From NCBI GenBank assembly GCA_029057785.1, contig JAIDZC010000008.1:1-37423 (forward strand): a DNA stretch of 37,423 nt, given 5' to 3'. Below are positions 1-6,729 of this stretch, piece by piece. The position numbers and the translations under genes were made by a program. The notes below the pieces were generated by a model. It worked only from the letters and a program-made list of their open reading frames with translations. It did no database searches and was not told the DNA's origin. The first letter of the stretch is position 1. Every line of letters begins with the position of its first letter. Source of the stretch: Anaeroplasmataceae bacterium (GTDB lineage Bacteria; Bacillota_I; Bacilli_A; Acholeplasmatales; Anaeroplasmataceae).

Positions 1-2
1 GA

Positions 3-134
3 CATAAATTGATTTATAAAATAAATGTAATTTGCTATATATACTTATTCAAACTTATGATAAAAGCAAGTGTGATTGAAAATGAATTAAAAGAGATTCA
101 AAAAAACTTGAAATTCTGTGAAAATAATTATTAA
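3..134 (+). CDS. possible 3' fragment of a truncated gene
   Basis: A reading frame is open from the window edge to a TAA at 132-134, giving about 43 codons. The tail (ENELKEIQKNLKF) is lysine/glutamate-rich and could form a coiled coil. No family is recognised. Chance openness over 43 codons in DNA this AT-rich is only a few percent, so a real 3' end of a gene that starts outside the window is plausible, but nothing else supports it. The upstream part is missing, so no start or RBS can be judged. Confidence 0.25.
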   Translation, partial: HKLIYKINVICYIYLFKLMIKASVIENELKEIQKNLKFCENNY

Positions 135-162
135 AAAATAAACGACCTCTTTTCTTTTACCA

Positions 163-214
163 AGTGAAAGTTCGAACCCCCTACTTAACTTAGTGAGTGG
201 TTTGAAGTTTCACT
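163..214. repeat. imperfect 16-bp inverted repeat
   Basis: The arm at 163-178 (AGTGAAAGTTCGAACC) matches the reverse complement of 199-214 at 14 of 16 positions, with a 20-nt loop between. It lies in the gene-free stretch 135-350. There is no T-run beside it, so it is not an ordinary terminator. It could be a cruciform, a recombination site remnant or a decayed RNA. Apart from this repeat and the tandem repeat at 297-316, nothing is seen in 135-350. Confidence 0.5.
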
Positions 215-296
215 CAGTGATATATCTTGATAAAAAATTTTTCCTAAATATCAACAAAACGCACTTTTTTCTCCAGTTTTATCAAAATTATATTTT

Positions 297-316
297 TGCG
301 TAATTCTGCGTAATTC
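297..316. repeat. tandem direct repeat TGCGTAATTC x2
   Basis: Two perfect head-to-tail copies of TGCGTAATTC lie in the gene-free region. A related TTGCGTAATT occurs at about 15468-15477, at the left edge of the accessory island. The role is unknown. Confidence 0.5.
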
Positions 317-350
317 GGTTTGATTTGGTAAAATCAAGTAAAATTAGGTA

Positions 351-383
351 TAAAAAAACAGATAATACCAATGTATTATCTGT
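351..383 (-). terminator. intrinsic terminator of the tRNA-Gly/Ser unit
   Basis: A perfect 10-bp stem, ACAGATAATA (358-367) with TATTATCTGT (374-383) and a 6-nt loop, is followed on the minus strand by a run of U. It sits just downstream of tRNA-Ser. The same 10-bp arms recur in the terminator at 6542-6575. Confidence 0.85.
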
Positions 384-395
384 GTACTCTTAAGA

Positions 396-486
396 TGGCG
401 CAGAGAAGGGGATTTGAACCCCTGCACCGTGTTACCGATCTGCACGCTTTCCAAGCGTGTCCCTTCAGCCTCTTGGGTATCTCTGC
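396..486 (-). tRNA. tRNA-Ser(GGA)
   Basis: A 91-nt class II tRNA with a long variable arm and encoded CCA. The anticodon loop contains GGA, which reads UCC/UCU serine codons. The T-arm (GGTTCAAATCC) and acceptor stem GCAGAGA are intact. It lies 3 nt downstream of tRNA-Gly and is probably co-transcribed with it. Confidence 0.95.
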
Positions 487-489
487 ATC

Positions 490-563
490 TGGAGCAAGCG
501 GCGGGAATCGAACCCGTACTGACAGCTTGGGAAGCTGATGTTCTACCATTAAACTACGCCTGC
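490..563 (-). tRNA. tRNA-Gly(CCC)
   Basis: A 74-nt tRNA with encoded CCA. The anticodon loop TTCCCAA gives anticodon CCC, which reads GGG. The 27-43 position appears as a T-T mismatch below a 4-bp stem; the rest of the cloverleaf is regular, with T-loop GGTTCGATTCC. It is the first gene of a two-tRNA unit with tRNA-Ser. Confidence 0.92.
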
Positions 564-578
564 GATAGACTATTAAGA

Positions 579-608
579 ATTATAACATAAATAAACATAA
601 AATTTCAA
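579..608 (-). promoter_or_regulatory. promoter of the tRNA-Gly/tRNA-Ser unit
   Basis: On the minus strand, TTGAAA and TATAAT are separated by 18 bp, with a TGT before the -10 (extended -10). It lies about 15 nt upstream of tRNA-Gly. Confidence 0.7.
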
Positions 609-647
609 GAGAAAAGAAAAGCTACTTTCAAGAATAAAGTAGCTTTT
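609..647 (-). terminator. terminator after the XRE membrane regulator
   Basis: A perfect 12-bp stem, AAAAGCTACTTT (617-628) with AAAGTAGCTTTT (636-647), is followed on the minus strand by a T-rich run. It starts 8 nt after the stop of the gene at 656. Confidence 0.85.
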
Positions 648-655
648 GATTCTTC

Positions 656-1219
656 TTATATAACAACATAAAACATAACATCTAAGAACAAAGAAATCAC
701 GCATAGTACAGCACATATAGTACTATGCTTTTTCATAACTCTTAAATATTCCTCTTTGTAATCTCTAGTTTTCATATGATGATATAAACCCAAATATGCA
801 ATCGCTTCAATAGAAAGTGAAAGTATGGTTGTTATAACTGCCAGAAGTAAGAGAATATAACTGTTTTGAAGGTTCCCTTCATCCTTCATCCAATTAGCAA
901 GCAAAACAATTAAAGGAGAAATTATAAGTAAAATATAAGACACTATACTATATTTCACATATTTCCAAATACGATCTGTGTCATAACGATACTCTGTTTC
1001 TTCTTTTGGTTCATTTACCTCTTCCACACAATCATATAGTTCTGAAATAGATACTTCTAATACTTCAGATATTTTTTTCATCATCAAAATATCTGGCAGC
1101 GATTTTCCTGTTTCCCATCTTGATATAACTTTATCTGAAACATTTAATTGTTCTGCCAGTTCCTTTTGCGTCATCTTCTTCTTTTGTCTTAATTCAATTA
1201 GCTTTTGTGCAATAGACAT
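656..1219 (-). CDS. XRE-family regulator with C-terminal membrane domain
   Basis: A 187-aa protein. Residues 1-63 are a typical XRE/Cro-CI helix-turn-helix (MTQKELAEQLNVSDKVISRW). Three hydrophobic segments follow at roughly 88-111, 119-146 and 166-187, so the DNA-binding domain is probably tethered to the inner face of the membrane. The start is the ATG at 1219: GAGGTG lies 7 nt upstream, whereas an ATG two codons earlier is too close to it. This family architecture is common in Bacillota but its signals are mostly unknown. It is near a small membrane protein and a divergent ABC exporter operon that it might sense or control; that is inference. A terminator follows at once. Confidence 0.85.
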   Translation of the reverse strand: MSIAQKLIELRQKKKMTQKELAEQLNVSDKVISRWETGKSLPDILMMKKISEVLEVSISELYDCVEEVNEPKEETEYRYDTDRIWKYVKYSIVSYILLIISPLIVLLANWMKDEGNLQNSYILLLLAVITTILSLSIEAIAYLGLYHHMKTRDYKEEYLRVMKKHSTICAVLCVISLFLDVMFYVVI

Positions 1220-1393
1220 ATTCATTCACCTCAAAAATATAGTATTACTAAAATTTAAAAAAATCAATCTAGAAATGTGAGAATCACTCTCATAATTAAA
1301 GAATACAGATGAGAATTCATATTTGCCATAAGAAACATCTATTTTATATAGGTTCTGCCATTAATTCAAGGATCATTTTACTATAAAGTAATT

Positions 1394-1419
1394 AAAAAAT
1401 GCCTATTCCTAGACATTTT
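1394..1419 (-). terminator. terminator after the small membrane protein gene
   Basis: On the minus strand, AAAATG/CATTTT plus a G-U pair and CTA/TAG enclose a GGAA tetraloop, followed by TTTT. It lies about 35 nt downstream of the stop at 1454. Confidence 0.6.
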
Positions 1420-1453
1420 CAAAAGGATTCTTATTTTTCATTGTATTTTCTTA

Positions 1454-1852
1454 TTAGGACATGCCACCTAATATCCCAAGTACAAAAAGCACACTACCTA
1501 CTAAACCTGCAATAAAAACAAGTATGGCAAGCCAGCCAATCCATTTCTTATTAATACTTAATTGTAATATCCAACCTACTAATGCCCAAATAAATAAAGT
1601 AATGCCACCTAGCATAAAAGCAATGCCAATGATGATGATAAATAAAACAAGGGATGTATCTAAGAAATTTTTAAACAGCCATGCACCTAAGACACACATT
1701 CCTGTAGATAAAACAGAATATGCAATACTTTCTATACCAAAATATATACTTGTTTCACGCTTTTCCTCATCTTGCTTGATTCGATTTGCCTTATCCTTCA
1801 TTTTTGAAACACGAAATAAAAAATTCATTAACCCATTTAAAATTTTTAACAT
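1454..1852 (-). CDS. small membrane protein of unknown function
   Basis: A 132-aa protein with a basic N-terminal 35 residues (KMKDKANRIKQDEEKRE) and three hydrophobic helices at about 41-64, 67-96 and 104-130. Glycines are frequent in the last helix. A strong AAGGAGG lies 6 nt before the ATG at 1852, so the start is secure. No family is recognised with confidence. It lies between the XRE membrane regulator and the divergently transcribed exporter operon, so a link to membrane-stress or peptide response is possible. A plus-strand frame opposite it has no RBS and is treated as a shadow. Confidence 0.7.
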   Translation of the reverse strand: MLKILNGLMNFLFRVSKMKDKANRIKQDEEKRETSIYFGIESIAYSVLSTGMCVLGAWLFKNFLDTSLVLFIIIIGIAFMLGGITLFIWALVGWILQLSINKKWIGWLAILVFIAGLVGSVLFVLGILGGMS

Positions 1853-2037
1853 ATTTGCCTCCTTATAGTTTTCATTATTGACCTAAACTAAAAATTTATG
1901 CGCGCCTAGTTCTTTTTTATTTTATTGTAAATCGTTATTGTACTTCTTCTTTTATAATACCGAATTTTTTTAAAATAGTCAATAAAAATTAGATTACTTC
2001 TTAAATCTATCAATCAAACTCTACAAAATAATAAAAT

Positions 2038-2060
2038 TCTACGCTCCGTAGACTTTTTTT
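2038..2060 (+). terminator. palindrome with T-run: terminator or operator
   Basis: TCTACG-CTC-CGTAGA (2038-2052) is a perfect 6-3-6 palindrome followed by CTTTTTTT on the plus strand. It has terminator form, yet no plus-strand gene lies upstream, and it is 20 bp upstream of the -35 of the exporter operon. It could end a short leader RNA or be an operator for one of the two XRE proteins. Confidence 0.5.
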
Positions 2061-2071
2061 CTTGTTTTTTT

Positions 2072-2100
2072 TTGATATTTCGCAAACAATATAGTATAAA
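2072..2100 (+). promoter_or_regulatory. promoter of the ABC exporter operon
   Basis: TTGATA (2072-2077) and TATAAA (2095-2100) are separated by 17 bp. The predicted transcript starts near 2107, just before the Shine-Dalgarno, which rules out upstream TTG starts for the next gene. Confidence 0.75.
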
Positions 2101-2122
2101 TAGCAATGTGGAGGTTTTAATC

Positions 2123-4426
2123 ATGGAAAAAAATTATGAAATTGGTAATTTTATAACCACGTTACGAAAAGAAAAAAATCTTACTCAAGGGAAGCTTGGA
2201 GAGCTTGTTGGTGTATCAAATAAAGCCATCAGCAAATGGGAAAATGGTCAAGGGCTTCCAGAACCTAAATATATGGCTAAGCTTTGCGAGGTTTTAGGTA
2301 TTACAATGGAGGAACTTTTAAATGGGAAAAGAAATCCCATTTTAGAAAATGAAGTTTTGGATGATTTGTCACGTTTAGAACACGTCTATAAATATTATAA
2401 CAATGATTCTAGAGTAGAAATTGGTTTAAAGGATATTTCTTTAAATTTTAAATTAGGAGAAATCATTGCTGTAACTGGTGTTTCAGGTTCAGGTAAAACT
2501 ACACTGATCAATATGATTGGTGGAGTTGATTCCTTTGAAGACGGAGAAATCTATATGAATAATGAAGGAATCTCTAAATATGACACCTTTGATTATGAGA
2601 ACTATCGTAAAAAATATATATCCTTTATCTTTCAGGATTACGGAATTTTAGAAAGCTACTCTTTATTAGATAATCTTATTCTTGTTCGTCTACTGATGAA
2701 TGATTCCTATAAGGAAGCCAAAAGAAAATCTTTGGAAATGCTAAAACGAATTGGCTTTTTAAAATTCAAAAATAAAAAGGCTTCTAAATTATCTGGTGGA
2801 CAGAAACAAAAGCTTTCTGTAGCTAGAGCCATTTTAAAGGATACTCCTATTATTTTAGGAGATGAAATTACAGCTAATCTAGATAGTACTTCTGGTAAAG
2901 AAATCTTAGAATTGCTATTTGAAAATGTCAAAGATAAACTCGTCATTTTAGTTACACACCACTATGAACAAATTGAAAAATATGTAACTAGAAAAATAAC
3001 CTTAAGTGAAGGAAAAGTAACTGAAGATAAGAAGATTAAAGATGTTAACTATATCAATTATAAGGAAACTCCAACTAGTGAAAAATCCAAGGATATTTTT
3101 TTAGGCTTTCTGATTGCATGTAAGAAATTTAAAAGTAATTTCTTTAATCAATTTTTAACTCTAATTAGTATTTTATTATGTGCTGTTCTTCTCTTTGGAG
3201 GTAATATAATTGCTGACTATTGTGTTGGAGATTTTAGTCGTGGATCATATAATAGAGAAAATAAATATATAGAAATAAAGAATAGCGATAATTCTTTCCT
3301 TACGCAGAAAGACATTGAGGAGTTTAGAAAAATCAATGGTGTTGAACTAATCACTCTGCCTAATTTGATCTTTAATTACAATATTCATGTATATGGTATA
3401 CATGATAATTTGAATAGTTTTTATTTAGCTATCGATGATTCCTTAAATTTTGGAGAAACAAAGATACAAACCTTTAACAATTCTACTTTCATTGATGAAT
3501 CTGGAACATGCTATTTAAATACAAAAAATAAAGAATCAATATTTTTCAAGTTGAAATGTTTAAAGATTATGCACGTAGAAGGAATGAAAGATTATAATAA
3601 TATTGTTTATTTATCTTCTTCCACTTTAGATTTCATTCTAAAGACGTATGACATTTCTATGAATTTTCAAATTAAAGATACGGACCTTACGTTTAGGATT
3701 GAACCTAAATATGTTGAAACTGATGAAGAACGATACTATTTAGAGGAAGCCTTAGAAATTGATTTCACAAGCTCTTTTGATGGGTTTTATGTTCCTCAAA
3801 ATTATTTAACTTCATCTAATATTTATATTCCTACAATTCCAATGAACCCTATTATTGTAGGAGAAAATAAACTTGAAACTCCGCTTTATCTTACAGATGA
3901 ATCAAAAGCTAAGGCTAGAGTTTCCTATACTTTCTATGAAGCTCTAGAATTGCAAGCGAATACTCTACTTATTCAATGTAATACAAACCAAATTCATGAA
4001 ATTGATTCTACTTTGAATCAGTGGGGGTATCACACTTATAAAGCACAAGATATTTCATATCCTTTAGAGGATTCTGAGCTTTTCTTTTCTAATACAGTCT
4101 TCTTTAGTATGAATGCAGTATTAGCAATTTTAATTTATATTCTACTGAAAGTTACTTATAAAAAACTACTCAAGGCAAGACAAAAGGAATTCACACTTTT
4201 AAAGAAATTAGGATTTTCTAACAAGACCGTCTTTATTCATATGATTTGTCCTATGCTTCTTTCACTAGTCCTTGTATTACTTGTTTCAGGTTGTATCTAT
4301 TTTGTGCGCCCATTTATCATTTGGTATTTCTATATAATTCCTCTATGCTTACTACCTATTGTAATCTATCGTGTATGTAAGCATATTTACGAGCAATATG
4401 ATTCCATTTTAAAGGAGGTTAAATAA
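2123..4426 (+). CDS. XRE-HTH / ABC ATPase / FtsX permease fusion
   Basis: A 767-aa protein. Residues 6-65 form an XRE helix-turn-helix (LTQGKLGELVGVSNKAISKW). Residues 85-300 form an ABC ATPase with Walker A GVSGSGKT (119-126), Q-loop (FQDYG), signature LSGGQ (223-227), Walker B ILGDE and H-loop LVTHH. Then come one transmembrane helix (344-364), a large extracytoplasmic domain, and three helices (from about 659) of the FtsX/MacB type. ATG 2123 has GTGGAGG 8 nt upstream. The family suggests peptide or antibiotic export, or membrane-mediated resistance, probably as a heterodimer with the next gene. Walker B reads GDEIT instead of the usual ADEPT. The fused DNA-binding domain is unusual in a transporter. 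The stop overlaps the next ATG by one base. Confidence 0.85.
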   Translation: MEKNYEIGNFITTLRKEKNLTQGKLGELVGVSNKAISKWENGQGLPEPKYMAKLCEVLGITMEELLNGKRNPILENEVLDDLSRLEHVYKYYNNDSRVEIGLKDISLNFKLGEIIAVTGVSGSGKTTLINMIGGVDSFEDGEIYMNNEGISKYDTFDYENYRKKYISFIFQDYGILESYSLLDNLILVRLLMNDSYKEAKRKSLEMLKRIGFLKFKNKKASKLSGGQKQKLSVARAILKDTPIILGDEITANLDSTSGKEILELLFENVKDKLVILVTHHYEQIEKYVTRKITLSEGKVTEDKKIKDVNYINYKETPTSEKSKDIFLGFLIACKKFKSNFFNQFLTLISILLCAVLLFGGNIIADYCVGDFSRGSYNRENKYIEIKNSDNSFLTQKDIEEFRKINGVELITLPNLIFNYNIHVYGIHDNLNSFYLAIDDSLNFGETKIQTFNNSTFIDESGTCYLNTKNKESIFFKLKCLKIMHVEGMKDYNNIVYLSSSTLDFILKTYDISMNFQIKDTDLTFRIEPKYVETDEERYYLEEALEIDFTSSFDGFYVPQNYLTSSNIYIPTIPMNPIIVGENKLETPLYLTDESKAKARVSYTFYEALELQANTLLIQCNTNQIHEIDSTLNQWGYHTYKAQDISYPLEDSELFFSNTVFFSMNAVLAILIYILLKVTYKKLLKARQKEFTLLKKLGFSNKTVFIHMICPMLLSLVLVLLVSGCIYFVRPFIIWYFYIIPLCLLPIVIYRVCKHIYEQYDSILKEVK

Positions 4427-6492
4427 TGTTAACCGTTCAAAATTTATGTAAATATTATGATAAGAATAAATTGAGTGAACAATATGTTCTAAAAAATATT
4501 AACCTAGAACTTCCTACTACTGGATTGGTTAGTATATTTGGTCCTTCTGGCTGTGGCAAAACAACCTTGCTCAATATGCTTGCTGGATTGGATACTCCTA
4601 CAAGTGGTACAGTTTGTTATAACGATATACCTGTAACAGATAGTTTTCGTTATAACAACGTAGGCGTTATCTTCCAGGATTTTGCCTTACTTGAAAATAA
4701 AACTGTTGAAGAAAATATAAGAATCGGTTATTTGGATGCTACTGATCAAGCGTTAGAGGATACTCTAAAGGCTCTAGATATTTCAAGGCTAAAGGACCGT
4801 CGTGTTTCTATGCTCTCTGGTGGAGAAAAGCAACGTGTTTCTATCGCAAGAGCCCTTATAAAAAAGCCTGCCTACATTGTAGCAGATGAACCAACAGGTA
4901 ATCTTGATTTAAAAAACAGAATGCGCGTGATGCAAATCTTACAATCCTTATCTACGCATATGCTTGTCATTTTAGTTAGCCATGATATTGATTTAGTAAC
5001 AAAATATAGTGATCGTATTATTACTCTTACAGATGGGAAAGTGTCACAAGATAAAACCATCTCTGCTTCTGAGGTAAAAACAAACTATGAAGTAAAACAA
5101 GGAAAAACAAAATTCAATTTATCTTCTTATTTAAAGGATACCTTTAAAATAAAAAATAAAACCAATTTTATGATTATTCTATTTATGATTTCTTTAACAT
5201 TATTGATATGTATTTGTTCTTCTAATATCACAGGATACAAATATAAGTCCTCTAATATCACAAATAATTATATTACATTTAAAAGGCCACTTCCTTTTGA
5301 AACATTTGAAAGGATTAAAGATAAAGGCATTTTTCAATATGAGATTGATATAAATGACTGGGATATTCCAGAAGAAAAACAATTTTCTAGAGCTGAGAAG
5401 AGTGTATATATTAAAAATGCTAGCATGAAGTTATTTCCTTATCAAAATGAAACTATACTTTATAAGTTAGAAGATGAAAAAAATAAATATACTCATCCAG
5501 ATTACCCAAAAGTCTATTTAACTCTTCCTCTTGCAAATCGCCTTTTAAAAGAAGGGAGAATGGGTACATCTTATCGAGGGGATGGCTATCTATCTATTAA
5601 GAATTTTTATATTGAAACTGTAGAGGAATTATTAGGCTCTTGTGTAACTACATCAAGAAACTTCTATGATGTAATTGGAATTGTGGATAGTGATGTAGAG
5701 TGTATTTTATACACAGACTCTTATTTCATCACTTCAACTAGTGCGTTGCCATATAGTATTTATAAAAAATATAACCCTGATGCTCCCCTTCTTGAAAATG
5801 GAAGAGTTTTGATTCTTGGTCCTACAGAATATCAAATTGGTGATAGAATATTTGAGTTTCTTTCTGATAATGAGTCTTATATCGTTCAAGGCATCTACGA
5901 TTCTGTTCTAACTTTAGATGATAAGAATGTTCAATACGTGGTAAGTGACTATAATTATTATGAAAAAAATCTCCCTTCCTTCTTCTATACAACAAATTTA
6001 GAGGAAGTGACATCTATCTTAGAGGAAGAAAATGTGTTATATCAACTCACTGCAGTAAACATGTATGAATCCATCGATTCACTACTAAATCAACTCAATA
6101 CTATTCTCTTATCTGTTATGAGTGTTTTACTCATCTTTACTCTCTTCTTTATAATTTTAGCTACCGCTAACTATATAACACATCAAATTTGGGATATCAT
6201 CATATTACGAAATATGGGTATCACAAAAACAACAGTGGTTCATACTTATGCTATCAAATTAATATTAAAGCTATTGCCTAGCTTTATAGTAGGTTATATC
6301 TTAAGTATTCTTGTTACTTTGTATTTAAAAACCTTTAATTATCAAACCTCTTTCGTTTTTGAAATGAATCCAATTACTCTTCTATTGAGCCTTGTTATTG
6401 GAGGATTTACATTAAGTATAGCTATTTATCTATATTTACTAAAAAGATTTAGTTCTACAGCTACAACACTTAAAACATTAAATAAAATATAA
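4426..6492 (+). CDS. ABC transporter, ATPase-FtsX permease fusion
   Basis: A 688-aa protein with the same ATPase-permease plan as its neighbour but without the DNA-binding domain. Walker A is GPSGCGKT (39-46), the Q-loop is FQDFALLENKT, the signature is LSGGE (130-134), Walker B is YIVADEPTGNLD, and the H-loop is SHD. A first transmembrane helix lies near residue 250, followed by an external domain of about 300 residues and three C-terminal helices. The ATG overlaps the previous TAA (TAATG), and AAAGGAGG lies inside the upstream gene, so translation is probably coupled and the two products made in equal amounts. MacB-like and lantibiotic-immunity-like exporters are the nearest families. The substrate is unknown. 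Confidence 0.88.
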   Translation: MLTVQNLCKYYDKNKLSEQYVLKNINLELPTTGLVSIFGPSGCGKTTLLNMLAGLDTPTSGTVCYNDIPVTDSFRYNNVGVIFQDFALLENKTVEENIRIGYLDATDQALEDTLKALDISRLKDRRVSMLSGGEKQRVSIARALIKKPAYIVADEPTGNLDLKNRMRVMQILQSLSTHMLVILVSHDIDLVTKYSDRIITLTDGKVSQDKTISASEVKTNYEVKQGKTKFNLSSYLKDTFKIKNKTNFMIILFMISLTLLICICSSNITGYKYKSSNITNNYITFKRPLPFETFERIKDKGIFQYEIDINDWDIPEEKQFSRAEKSVYIKNASMKLFPYQNETILYKLEDEKNKYTHPDYPKVYLTLPLANRLLKEGRMGTSYRGDGYLSIKNFYIETVEELLGSCVTTSRNFYDVIGIVDSDVECILYTDSYFITSTSALPYSIYKKYNPDAPLLENGRVLILGPTEYQIGDRIFEFLSDNESYIVQGIYDSVLTLDDKNVQYVVSDYNYYEKNLPSFFYTTNLEEVTSILEEENVLYQLTAVNMYESIDSLLNQLNTILLSVMSVLLIFTLFFIILATANYITHQIWDIIILRNMGITKTTVVHTYAIKLILKLLPSFIVGYILSILVTLYLKTFNYQTSFVFEMNPITLLLSLVIGGFTLSIAIYLYLLKRFSSTATTLKTLNKI

Positions 6493-6498
6493 TAAACC

Positions 6499-6530
6499 AA
6501 ATTCCCCTATAAAACAGGGGAATTTTATTT
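6499..6530 (+). terminator. terminator of the ABC exporter operon
   Basis: A 10-bp stem AAATTCCCCT/AGGGGAATTT is followed by TTATTTTA on the plus strand, 7 nt after the last stop codon. Confidence 0.9.
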
Positions 6531-6541
6531 TATGAGAGCTA

Positions 6542-6575
6542 CAAAAAAAACAGATAATACATTGATATTATCTGT
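6542..6575 (-). terminator. terminator after tRNA-Glu
   Basis: The 10-bp stem ACAGATAATA (6550-6559)/TATTATCTGT (6566-6575) is followed on the minus strand by eight T. The arms are identical to those of the terminator after tRNA-Ser (358-383); only the loop differs (CATTGA versus CCAATG). Confidence 0.88.
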
Positions 6576-6588
6576 GCTTTTATAAAAT

Positions 6589-6664
6589 TGGTGACCTGTA
6601 TGGGGTTCGAACCCATGAATGTTGCCTTGAGAGGGCAATGTGTTAACCATTTCACCAACAGGCC
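6589..6664 (-). tRNA. tRNA-Glu(CTC)
   Basis: A 76-nt tRNA with encoded CCA, acceptor stem GGCCTGT and D-arm GGTGAAATGGTTAACAC typical of tRNA-Glu. The anticodon loop CTCTCAA gives CTC, which reads GAG. It lies directly downstream of gltX, whose product charges it. A promoter candidate in the gap suggests it can be made independently of gltX. Confidence 0.93.
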
Positions 6665-6694
6665 AAGGCATATGCAACTAAAGTCGCATATACT

Positions 6695-6722
6695 AATATA
6701 TCATATTTTAATTTTTTTTCAA
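6695..6722 (-). promoter_or_regulatory. promoter candidate for tRNA-Glu
   Basis: TTGAAA and TATATT on the minus strand are 16 bp apart, 31 bp upstream of the tRNA. An 8-bp hairpin (TATGCGAC/GTTGCATA) falls in the predicted leader. Confidence 0.5.
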
Positions 6723-6729
6723 GTTTTTT

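Noticed and set aside
1461-1868. 135-codon plus-strand frame opposite the small membrane protein
   Set aside because: No RBS and no recognisable domain; the minus-strand gene has AAGGAGG, three membrane helices and a terminator.
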